A DNA stretch of 53,500 nucleotides from Symbiodinium natans (taxonomy: Eukaryota; Sar; Dinophyceae; Suessiales; Symbiodiniaceae), in contig CAJNDS010000190.1 of the NCBI GenBank assembly GCA_905221605.1, positions 64,001-117,500 of the forward strand, in the 5' to 3' direction. The position numbers and the translations under genes are program-made. The notes under the pieces are model-generated. The model worked only from the letters and a program-made list of their open reading frames with translations, did not search any database and was not told where the DNA came from. Position 1 is the first letter of the stretch. Each line of letters begins with the position of its first letter. Positions 1 to 10,500 of the stretch are shown here, piece after piece.

Positions 1-90
1 CCCTAAACCCTAAACCCTAAACCCTAAGCCCTAAACCCTAAACCCTAAACCCTAAACCCTAAACCCCAAACCCTAAACCCTAAACCCTAA
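1..90. repeat. Terminal telomeric tract (CCCTAAA)n
   Basis: The window opens with about 12 units of CCCTAAA, with two variant units (CCCTAAG, CCCCAAA). C-rich units at the left edge are in the orientation expected of a left chromosome end, whose G-rich strand TTTAGGG runs outward. TTTAGGG telomeres are known from plants and several algae including dinoflagellates. The tract is short, so the assembly probably stops inside the telomere. Confidence 0.8.
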
Positions 91-220
91 GTGGTGGGGT
101 TTTAGGGTCAAGATTCTTTTCCTTCTAAGAGAACCAGAGTTCGTGCTCAGTGTCCTTTGCATGTGGGCAGTTCGTCCAAGTTGGGGTCCGGTCTTGGGCA
201 ACCATGGTACCACATATAAT

Positions 221-401
221 ACTTTGAAACGACCCATGACCCTACTTTGGAGTAGACCCTGGGAAAAGAGTATATACTTCTACGTCTAAGTAGCTGTAAA
301 CGGAACCTAGAACCCAAAAAAGTATTAAAACATAGCACTCCAAAACCCAGATGAAACCCTAAACCCTAAACCCTAAGCCCTAACTTTGAAACGACCCATG
401 A
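221..401. repeat. Direct repeat next to the telomere
   Basis: A 19-bp word beginning ACTTTGAAACG occurs at 221-239 and again at 383-401. The copies are separated by unique sequence and a short CCCTAAA run. It is the only non-telomeric repeat I see in this first segment. The second copy ends 10 bp from the stop codon of the last coding-like exon (412-508). Confidence 0.6.
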
Positions 402-411
402 TGGTAAGGCG

Positions 412-2165
412 TCAGACGCGCTCCCGCGTCTCCGACGCATCGTCCTCCGTTGGCAACTCAGCGTTTTCGTGTTCAGACCGGATCTCACTCGGCGAGCGCA
501 GCAGGTTCCTTGCGGTTTAGGGTTTAGGGTTTAGGATTTAGGGTTTAAGGATTAAGGTTTCGGGTGGTTGCAATCGCTTTGGTTGCCATTTAAGACCTAA
601 TCCCACATGCAGCAGCAGAAATCTCCGAATGAGGGCCCTAAACCCCGAAAGCTCCTAAAACCTAAGCCCCTGAAGCCCCAGCAAAAGCCAAACTCTATAA
701 CCCTCAACCCTCAACCCTCAACCCCAAACCCCTATTCTCTAAACCCCAAAGCCCCGACAAATCCCAGAAAGCGCAACAATTAAGGCTGTCTCTCCCTGCT
801 TCGTCAGTGATCTAAATTATGGTACCTTGCTGGGTACCCTGAATAAGAGGGGCCGCCTTGTCATGACCCCAAAAGGCACCACATTTTAGAGAAGTGACCA
901 TATAGTTAAGGGGCCCTTAATCTTATTCCCCTATATAACCCCTATATGTACCTTCAGCTCCTTTAGTCCCTTGATATAGGTTGGTGTAGGTCAGGAGCGT
1001 CAGGAGTGAGGAGCTGGCAAGGCCTTCGCCATTTGGGTGTTAGGCTCTACTGGCTGAGCAGAAACCCTAAACCTTAAACCCTAAACCCTAAACCCTAAAC
1101 CCTAAACCCTAAACCCTAAACCCTAAACCCTAAACCCTAAACCCTAAACCCTAAACCCTAAACCCTAAACCCCAGGCCCCAAAGTCATGCATCTTCCGAA
1201 AGCCTAAACCCTAAACCCGAAACCCTAAACCCTCAACCCTAAATCCTAAACCCTATACCCTAAAACCTTAAACCCTAAATCCTAAACCCTAAACCCTAAG
1301 CCCTTAAGCCCTAAGCCCTAAGCCCGAAGCCCTAAGCCCTAAGCCCTAAGCCCTAAACCCTAAAACCTAAACTCTCTGAAATGCCTCGAGAGCGGCTCTT
1401 TTAAAGAGGCAAAGCCTTCCGCCCGCCCTGCGAGCTCTCGGATGTTGATTTGGGTCTGGACCGAGATGTCGGTGATGATCATGTTTGCGGCCTCGTGGGC
1501 TTCAGAATTTCAGCGCTAAAGTGCAGGGGGGGGGGGGGGGCTTTCGCTTTTTTTATCCGAAAAGAGTACCCGTAACTTGAAAAAACTGGGCACCAAATAC
1601 CCAGAACACCATCGCATGACTTAAACTACCGCAAGCCCTAAGCCCTCAAACCCTCTACGAAGCCTGACGACAGCCGAGACGGACCCAGAGCGAAACAGGC
1701 TGGTTTGGAGGATCGAGGAGTAACGCTTATAAGTTTCAGCAGGGAACTTCAGGGGGCATCCCTAAAGTGGTAGAGCCGGCTGCCCTATGATTTTGAGGAC
1801 TTCTTTACGGACATAGTCCCACTAAGATTTAGGGGTTTCGAGTTCGGCCTCTATGAGAAAGGCGATTCAAGCATATGTCCGACTATGTCCGAGTCCTTTC
1901 GGGGTGCTTAACATCGGCTCAGTTTTGCATGGCCCAAATCATAGAATAACCCTCCCACCAAAACAGCCCACCACAGCTCTAGTCGTATTTACAGAATACC
2001 TTCAAAACAAGCATATGAGACGACTGATATGAGGTGAGGGGTACTACAGTGACTACAGCAATACCCATTGGAGCCCGCCAAGACAATGGTTTACGGCCTT
2101 TGACGCATGCCAGGAGGCTTCCATTTGCCCCATCAGGAGGATGCCCAAGACTTTGAGGTACTCGC
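412..2165 (-). CDS. Three 3'-terminal coding exons, ending in a stop near the telomere
   Basis: Three minus-strand islands join in frame: 2107-2165 (starts EYLKVLGILLMG), 1427-1491 (starts AANMIITDISVQ) and 412-508 (starts NLLRSPSEIRSE, ends ETRERV and TGA at 412-414). Each begins with G after an AG. The donors used are GC after 2107 and GC after 1427. The codons are rich in G/C at third positions, as in the two recognised genes. Telomere-like arrays fill the gaps (1062-1172, 1200-1375). The products match no family I recognise. They may be the C-terminus of the channel gene to the right, with 2.2-7.5 kb as a long intron, or a separate gene. The upstream exon was not found. Confidence 0.5.
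509..1061. other. Degenerate telomere-like and unique sequence, no exon seen
   Basis: 510-780 is made of decayed TTTAGGG and CCCTAAA/CCCTCAA words. 780-1060 is unique sequence in which I find no AG|G exon with a convincing frame on either strand. Confidence 0.5.
1062..1172. repeat. Interstitial telomeric array (CCCTAAA)n
   Basis: About 15 near-perfect CCCTAAA units, followed to 1375 by degenerate blocks (CCCTAAG, CCCGAAG). It lies in the putative intron between exons 1427-1491 and 412-508. Confidence 0.9.
1500..2100. other. Unique sequence, probable intron
   Basis: Contains a G homopolymer at about 1529-1540 and little telomeric repeat. A plus-strand frame at 2141-2338 and a minus-strand frame at 1979-2236 are open, but their codon make-up is unconvincing. 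Only the third frame at 2107-2165 looks coding. Confidence 0.4.
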
Positions 2166-3800
2166 CTGGGCACGAAGGGCTTAGTCTTCTGAGAATTCGA
2201 GGGCTGAAAGCCTGCGAGCACACCCAAAAAAGCCAAAACCTTGAACCCTGCGCACTAAACTCTGTGGGAGGTAGTCTGGAGATTCGGGATCACTGCCCAT
2301 TCTCCGGAGCCAGGATTCTGGGTACAAGGTTACCCTAAACCCTAAACCTTAAACCCTAAACCCTAAGCCCTAAACCCCAAACCCCAAACCCCAAACCCTC
2401 AACCCTCAACCCTCAACCCTAAACCCTAAACCCTCAACCCTAAACCCTAAACCCTATTCAGGGTTTAGGGCTTCCTGACAGCTTCGGCTCGGCGGCCCGG
2501 CTTTGGTATGCTGGGGGTGGGGGCAACAGTGTCAGTACCCCTAAACCCTAAACCCTAAACCCTAAACCCTAAACCCTAAACCCTAAACCCTAAACCCTAG
2601 ACCCTAGACCCTAAACCCTAGACCCTAAACCCTAAACCCTAAGTACAAGCTTTGGACGTTGCCGAGTGTTGTCTTGAAACAGAGTGCTGTTGAAGCTGAA
2701 GGAGGGTAATGGCTAAGACTAGCTGGGATGCCTTTGGCTAGGATGATACAAACCCTAAACCCTAAACGAAGGCTGCGGCTTCAGTAGTGTCAGCATAAAG
2801 CTTTGCAGAGCGCCCTTTGGATTCAGGGGTCTTGGGTTTAGGCTTTTAGGCTGTAGAGTTTCGGGCTTAAGATTGTGAAGCGAAGTGGGCAATGTTTACC
2901 CTAAACCCTAAATCCTGAACCCTAGACCGTAAACCCTAAACCCCAATCCCCAAACGGCCCAAGTCTGAGAAAAAATCGGCTGTTGCACCCGCAGCTCTCG
3001 CAATCTCGCAGTGAACAAATGCTACCGCGTTGGGATGTACTCAGCCTGCCAAACGAAACAGATGGAGACCGCAAGACCGAAGGCTTAAGAGTAGAATAGC
3101 AACAGTACTGGTATTAGAAAGAGCACTGGTATTTGAAAGAGCATTTAAGAGTGACAACGTCGTAGCAGTAATAAGCGTGGTGATGACGATGATGCAGCCC
3201 AGGCGCACAGGGGCCCACCAAAGCTTGCTGCGAATGTGCAGAACCTTGGATATTTGAATTTCGACTCAGAATGAGTATTACAGGGAAAAACTAAAATTCA
3301 TCCTCTTTGATCAATTCTTTGCATGGAAATATTCTTATAATGACGACATCATTTCTTAATGTTGATTGCCCATGATCCTCATAGGGGATATTGCTTTGAT
3401 ATGATGATATGAGGATTTCTTTCGACGAAATGTTTTCGCATTTTCATTGTTTGAAAATTTCTTGTTTAGAAATTGAACTTATATGACGGAGGTTTCTTGC
3501 TGAATATCGTTGGATTCGGAGTCTTGAATGTATATCGTGTTTTTTCAAATCGAAGATCATGCTAATATTTCTTCTTGAGAATAAACAAATTTGTCTTGAT
3601 ATCTAAGCTTGATATTTTGGGTTGAAGTATAATTCGTGTTGACACTATTTCAAACATTTTTATCTGTGATGATCAGAAACTTGTTTTTGATATTCATTTG
3701 AATGTATATTATGATCACCTTTCATGCGTGTATATATATATATATATTATATCTATTTATGTATTCGTAAAACCTTAAACACGAGAGGAGGCAGGACAAA
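2166..3800. other. Telomere-like arrays, then AT-rich gene-free sequence
   Basis: 2330-2455, 2537-2641 and 2898-2955 are CCCTAAA arrays with variants. 3290-3780 is AT-rich low-complexity DNA ending in a (TA)n run near 3733-3750. No supported gene. A minus-strand island at 2780-2814 is open and follows an AG|G, but is too short to call. Confidence 0.5.
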
Positions 3801-3879
3801 ACAGGGGCCCTAAACCCTAAACTCGACTAGCTCCACCTGCAGGGAAGAGTTTGCAGAGTGAGGTTTCGGCGGTTCATGC

Positions 3880-4045
3880 TCACCGTGCCTCTTCGATGCA
3901 CCCAGTTAGGCCCAAGGATGTCGTCAAGGCGCGCTCGTCGCAAGGCCTCATGTGGTCCCCGGCCGTCTCGGCATTGCTGACGTAAGGCTTGTCCATGTGC
4001 TCGCCGAGGCGGAGCAGCTGCCATTACGCGAAGGTAGCAGGCCTT
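3880..4045 (-). other. Coding-like island of unknown identity
   Basis: On the minus strand one frame reads through about 46 codons between stops (about 3888-4028) with strong third-position G/C. It includes the stretches LLRLGEHMDKPYVSNAE and TAGDHMRPCDER. A second minus frame covering the same DNA is also open (3827-4024). No clean AG|G acceptor fits the better frame. It could be a decayed exon, an exon with an unusual acceptor, or chance. I do not recognise the family. Confidence 0.3.
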
Positions 4046-4635
4046 GGCGCGTCCATGAACTCGCGTTTCTCCACGCGCGAAGAATAGAACAGCTGACTCT
4101 ACGATTTTTTCCGATCACTTTATGTCAACGCAGGCAGTGCAAGCGCAGGCAGACACACTCTTTTTGGCAGCAGACTCAATCCATTGTAGTTGGAGGGGCC
4201 ACTTTCTACATCGAAGAAATCCTGATAACACCAAGATGCGAACTGCGCAAGATCCAGCTACAGCTGAGACTGACGGGGAGTGGCTATGCGTGGCGTTAAC
4301 AGAAAGCGATAGTTCTGCACGACGAGCGTGAGAGCCCCGGGTCTGCGTACAGGACGGCCGAACTGCTCCGCCAGCATTTGGCCTGCAACTTCATGAGATC
4401 AGGCGGACAAGAGGCTACTCTCTGCAGCGTGCCGACGTGCGAAACGTTTTATGTTATGCCTCTTTATCGATCGTCTGGGCCTAGGCTCGCTGCGCAATTG
4501 AACGAAGTTCGTCTGGCGAGCCCTCTTGGTTTGGTGCTCGGCGGCGTGCCATTGCTCGATTATTCCCGTTCTTCCGTCCCAGCCGCAAACCTTTAAGACT
4601 CTCCTAGACTATCTTTTTGAAGACAAAAAACGTTT

Positions 4636-4657
4636 ACAGACAAAAGTTTTTGTCTGT
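4636..4657. repeat. Perfect hairpin, 10-bp arms
   Basis: ACAGACAAAA and its exact reverse complement TTTTGTCTGT are separated by 2 bp. Related words (TAGACAGAAA, CTACAGACAAAC) recur up to about 4715, suggesting the remnant of a foldback element. Confidence 0.6.
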
Positions 4658-4959
4658 AGTCCAAAAATCGTAGACAGAAATTTCTCTAAGCAGGAGAAAG
4701 TTGTCTACAGACAAACTTGCGGGGGCCCAGAACGCGGAAGCTCCGAGGAAATTGGCAACAAACTACCAGGTGACATTCGGCAGCTGGGATGTCCAAAGAT
4801 ATTCGAAAATGGCCAAGAATTGATGTATATTCGGAAGTGAATTGAAGGAACCGCATCTTTGAGTCTTGAAGATCAGGTCTTTTTGTTTTGTCAGTTTGAA
4901 AAGATAGCCCTCTTGACATGAGACCTTTGGATTTCTAACGGTATTCGAAGATGACCGAA

Positions 4960-5310
4960 AATAGGATTTTCTCACATCCTGAACACCATCTTTCGGCAGT
5001 GGCGGAAACCTGAAAACTCGTGTAGTTGAAAATTTCGAGATTTGATTCCTTCAATTCATGTCATTGAAAATTCGAATCGTCGCCACCTTCGATTCTCTTC
5101 TTTTAAAAAACCCAAACGTCTCAGATCCTGAGGAATATCTTTCGAAATTGGCAAAACCTAAAGATTCCTGTTCCTGGAAATTTGGCGATTTGATGCCTTC
5201 GAACCAGTCCATCTGAGATCGCAAGGAATACCTTTCAAAATTAGCAAAAACAAAAAACCCCGACCCTCAAGATTCAGAAGTTTCATTTCTTGATTCAATC
5301 CTTACGAAAT
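4960..5310. repeat. Degenerate tandem repeat, unit about 110 bp
   Basis: Three diverged units share an order of words: a TCTCAGATCCTGAGGAA-like word, then CTTTCGAAATTGGCAAAA-like, then a GATTTGAT.CCTTC-like word. Similarity is partial, so unit borders are approximate. No coding potential is seen. Confidence 0.45.
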
Positions 5311-6769
5311 TCAAGTTTTCATCGGAGATTCTTAATAATTTGAGATCCCTGACCCCCCAAAACTTGAGATCTTTAGGCCATTTAAAAGACCCTTAAGATA
5401 GCATAAGGGCCATATTCGGAGTAATTCAGGGGGAACCTCACAAGGCACAACCTTAGGGGCACAACCGTTTGTCCCTTGCTCCGTTACGAAAGTACCGGTA
5501 AGTCTCTAACTCGGCAATATCCTGAGTACACCATTCAACTCCTCCTCAGCCCTGGTATGAGGCTTGGGGCGCTCTTGGGGATGGACGGGCCTTGTGTTCG
5601 GGGCGGGCCGTTTCAAGCGGTTTTGTGGAGTTTAGGACTCTTCCGGGCGGAGGTTCTTCAGCAACGTCGGATTCTGGAGAAGCGCCGAAAGAACGCTAAC
5701 AACCCGGAGCGCGGAGAAGAGGAAGCTCAATCCTGGGTTTGGTCAGTTCTCAAAATGTTGGTCCCTTGTTTGGGGCACCTGAAATATTAGCGACCGCCGT
5801 ATAGTAGTGACCCCAAAGAGAGGTGACCATTTAGGGCCTTTAGGTTTAGGGTCATGCGTTGGCCGATCCACTGCTACTCTTTGAACGGAGCGCGCTCACC
5901 GAAGACCATCAGTTGTTCCTTGCAAGCAGCACCACACCAAATCCCGAAATTAGGGGAAGCTCCGATGTTTTTTTCAAGTCGAGACACAGCCAACATCCCA
6001 TCCCAGCGAGTTTCCTGAAGTTCAAACAAGCAAGGAATTCTCAACAAAAAAAGACATAAATAGACACACGTATATATGTATAAAGCTAAACACAGATTCT
6101 GGCAAAATATAGACCACCAACTCTAAGTCACTGGCATCATTCTCCAGGAAGTTGTGGCTGTCCTGACAACATGTAACTACAGCTCACAGCATCATGGTCG
6201 CCTTCCTGCAATACCAACCCTATAAAACACGATCCCCTCCAATATATATACCTTCCACATCCATCTCTCCTCCTCTTCCTCCTTCACCTCATCCTCCATG
6301 GTGAGGTTGATCACCTAATGGCCCACATCCAAGAACGACAACAAAAAGTTACTCAAACACGCAAGCAGTGCACACAAGGAGGACAAGTGGCCATGGGCAC
6401 CGGATCGTGCTCAACCATGGACGCCTCACATAGTGGAAATACTGATTAAATGAACCCCCCTCCAAAAAAAAAGGACCGTGCAGCAAAATTGCCTGGACCA
6501 GCTGGTCCACATCGCCCAGGTCCTAAAGAAAAGTCCGGTAGTCGATACACATGTGAGTTTTAACTTGGAACGAAAAAAGTCTTTTATACCACCTCGACGA
6601 TCTCCGGCGGGATCTGGATGGGGCCGCTCCCCTGCGTGCATTCTCAGTTTCAATAGATTTGTGACGAAGGGAATAAGTCATCCAAGTCACGTCCGGCAGG
6701 TAAAGGATAATTGGCTCCTCCCGCAAAGACCCCTCCCACCCCCACCCACCCACCAACAAATAAAAATTT
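5311..6769. other. Unassigned sequence, no telomeric arrays
   Basis: A plus-strand frame at 5476-5790 (104 codons) has a charged stretch, RAEVLQQRRILEKRRK, but no homology I recognise and no neighbouring exon. A second small plus frame lies at 5859-6059. I do not call a gene here. Confidence 0.35.
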
Positions 6770-7250
6770 TTAAAAAAACGAAGGACCAAAAAGAAGAAGA
6801 AAGGACTCCTCGCCCAGGTCATCCTGACAAGCCCCCCGAGCAAGTACTTACAGCACCATTTTGCAGGACAAGAACATCCGAACCCATGCATAGGTCATCC
6901 AAGTTACAGCTGGCAAATAGACGATGTGCGGCGGCTGCTGTCAAGACCGCCCCCCACCCACCCCCCACCCCCCCAAAAAAAAAAGAAAAGAAAATCTAAC
7001 AAAAAGAAGGAATAGAAAGAACAAATGCCTCGTAGGCCGGGCCGTCCCGAGACACCTCACCAGCAACTACTTGCAGCAACAATTTGCAGAACAACATCAT
7101 CCCCACAACAAAAAACAAACTAGAAAAAAAAAGAAGGAATGGAAAGAACAAACGCCTCATGGTACGGGTCCGGGACGTCCCAGGACGCCTCACCAGCAAC
7201 TACTCTCAGCAACAATTTGCAGAACAACAACATCCACACCTGGACGACGA
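6770..7250. repeat. Tandem repeat, unit about 125-130 bp, three or more copies
   Basis: Units begin near 6770, 6980 and 7111. Each has an A-rich leader with AAGAAGGAA words, then CCTCACCAGCAACTAC-like and CAGCAACAATTTGCAGAA words. The last two units are the most alike. The overlapping open frames here (123, 149 and 106 codons) arise from the A-rich, stop-poor repeat and are not called as genes. Confidence 0.6.
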
Positions 7251-7564
7251 CCACGCCGAGCACAACAGCCGCCAGCACCACCAATGCTCCTGTGAAAGGA
7301 GAGAGAAACACAAGAATCACAGGATAAAGACGGTAGAAGGGAGAAGAGAGGAGAAGGGAAAAGGCAGGAAGGCTCCTCGCAGCGACATGACCTGGGACGT
7401 AACCAAAGAAGTTCTGGAGAAGAATGTGTTTCATCATCAAAACAACAAGCCGGGGGCGCCTGAAACAATGGCAGATAGCAAGGACAGGATCGCAAAGTTG
7501 CTCGAGCTACAAAACGGCCATCTGAGCCTCTGAACCCTAAACCTCTTGGGTTTCGGGGTCGGTC

Positions 7565-10500
7565 ATGAGGAGCCAAGCTTTTGGTCACAACCCCGAAGTC
7601 CTTCAACCCAGTCGCCCAGAGCTGGCCCTTTCTTGTTTGAAGGGGTGTTTGGGTTTAGGGTTTGGGGTTTAGGGTTTAGGGTTTAGGCTTTAGGGTTTAG
7701 GGTTTAGGGTTTACGGCGTGTACCTGTTCGTAGCCTTGCGACAAAAGGAGCACGGGCACTACTATAGGGCATCCTCGTAAGGCAAGGCACTGAAGGCAAT
7801 TGATGCCGACGTAGAAACAGGTGCCAAAAGGGGAGGTCAGGTGACCGACCTTGCGCAGGGAGTGTGCTACAAGGTTCTCCGGAGTGAGCCAGGCCGACCC
7901 TAAGCCCTAAACCCTCAACGCGAAAAAGATCGCTCAACCCAGATGTAGTGCATGCCTCTCCTCAACAAACTGCAACGAGGGATGCAAGCAAGAATGGCAG
8001 GTTAACCGTTCAATTATGGTAGGAGGAGTGTAGATACCCCAAAAGGTTAAAGGCTATCTACTCAGCTAGGAAGATCCTGGCTTGCCCACGAGCACCCAGC
8101 ATAGCCCGATGATCCCCAGAAACAACCCTATCAAGGGGCATTTTTGAGGGGTTATAGGGTATAATAGCCCATGCTTATAACTACTTATAACCCAATTATA
8201 ACCACATTAGGGAACTTAAGGGGCTTCTAAGTGGGTTGAAAGTACAGTTCTACTTGAGCTAGTAAGTACCATGAGCTAGTAAGTACCATGAACCCTAAAC
8301 CCTAAACCCTAAACCCTGAACCCTAAACCCTGAACCTCCAGGGAAGGCTGAGGGGTCAAGGGCTTCGAGGGTTTCTTGATGCTTGCGGGCTGCGTGGTAC
8401 CATTCGGCCCAGAGGCTTGGCAAACCTGGGCTGCTTAGGGTTTAGGGTTTAGGGCTTAGGGCTTAGGGCTTAGGGTTTAGGGTTTAGGGTTTAGGGTTTA
8501 GGGTTTAGGGTTTAGAGTTAGGGTTTAGGGTTTAGGGTCTAGGGTTCAGGGGAGCGTGGTGCTGAAAGCACCGCACCCCTGCTAGCCTGACCTTTGCAGA
8601 TTTTCGTCCCCGAGTCTAGGGCAGAGTCTAGGGAATGACACAGGCCTAAAACCAATAATTGCCTAAGAAGCCCCCCCCGCTCTCCTACACCCCAAAACAA
8701 AAAATAAACAAACAGAAGGGATGACGGGGCCTGAACCCTGGACTACTCGATTGATGCCGTCAACTCCCTCAATATGCCCAAACCTTCAGCTCAGAGAATG
8801 GGGAGGATAAAAGGAGTTCCGAGGGTTTAGGGTTTCAGGTTGGAGGGTTCCCCCTAAACCCTAAACCGTAAACCCGAAACCCTAAACTTGGAGGATTTTC
8901 GGGGGCAACCCTAAACCCTAAACCCAAAACCCTAAACCGCATGTGAGTGTCCGAGTTTAGGGCGAAGGGATGAGCCCTTCTTCTGGGCAGAACACCTGGT
9001 GGAGTCCGTTTTTTGGTTTCTGAATTACGTTTTAGGGTGCGGGTTTAGGGTGTAGGGTTTAGGGTTTAGGGGTTAGGGTTTAGGGTTTAGGGTTGCCCGG
9101 AATCAGAAGTCCATCTTCCATCTACTAGCCCGGCAGCAAAGCACGGAGCTGGACGTCTCCGAGCAATGCTCCAGGATGCCCCCGTCCACCTTGCTTAGCT
9201 CAGCAGGGAATAGGGTTTAGGGATCTAAATTCGTTACGTAGTATATATATACACACATATAATTACTTCATTTTTTCTTTGTGGCGGGGGGAGGGCGGGG
9301 GGGAAGGGAGTCCTTCTTACAAGGGTGCCGTCTTCTGCAGCGGACCCAAACGAAACCATAATTTAGCGAACTACCCTGTTTACGGATTACAGGGTAAGGG
9401 CTGGTAGAGGGGTTTACCTGCCCCATACCCGGATATTACGTGTTCGTTGTTGCTAGTAATGCTGTTTCTTTACTATGGTTACAATGGTGGCGGTTGCTAC
9501 TGTTGCTACTCTTGATCCTGTCCAGAATTGTAGTACAATCACTACTTCTATTGCTGGCATTACAAGTATCACATTTATGACTATTATGACCGTTATGAGT
9601 TTATGAGTATTATTACTAGTATGTAAGTTGCTACTATTACGACTACTGCTTTTACTCTGAATACTCTTAGTACTAATATTACACGTGCTAGTCTGATTAC
9701 TTGCATTTCATTGCTGTACCTTCTGTTGTCAACATTACTACGATTTTTACTACTGTTGCTATGAGTACTAGTGCCTCTACTTCTAAGTGTGATTACGATG
9801 ATAAATTGCTATTAACGATGGTTACTACCATTGTTTTGATGACAACGGTCACTATGACTTCCTTTCTTGCATTTCTTGTTAGTACTGTTGTTAGTTGCAG
9901 TGCGCTTCTTTACAAGCTGGGTTGATACCTTCGTGTCTACACCCTCTTAGCCCTCTAAAGCCTAACCCCCACACCTTACAAACCCTAAATCACGGGTTCC
10001 CGTACCCGCCCCCTCTACACTACCCCCCATAGCTTCCCCCCCAAAATGAAGGGAGAGTTGAGGATAATTAAGCCAAACAAAGGTTATTTAAAAGGGGGAC
10101 CTAGGGGGGGGGGGGGGTAGTAGCCCAAAACCCTAAACCCTAAACCAACTCCGAAGGGTTCCTGGCATCCCAGGCGCGTAGTACTCCAAGGAGCCAGTCT
10201 CAATCACATAAACCTAGGTAGGGTTTAGGGTTTAGGGTTTAGGGTTTAGGGTTTAGGGTTTAGGGTTTAGGGTTTAGGGTTTAGGGTTTAGGGTTTAGGG
10301 TTTAGGGTTTAGGGTTTAGGGTTTAGGGTTTAGGGTTTAGGGTTTAGGGTTAGGGTTTAGGGTTTAGGGTTTAGGGTTTAGGGTTTAGGGTTTAGGGTTT
10401 AGGGTTTAGGGTTTAGGGTTTAGGGTTTAGGGTTTAGGGTGTAGGGTTTAGGGTTTGGGGTTGGGGTTTGGGGTTTGGGGTTTAGGGTTCAGAGTTTGGG

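Noticed and set aside
4122-4331. 69-codon plus-strand frame as a retroelement gag relic
   Set aside because: No motif I could name; composition weak.
6478-7606. Overlapping frames of 100-170 codons on both strands
   Set aside because: Lie in an A-rich tandem repeat, no recognisable domain, and no splice partner.
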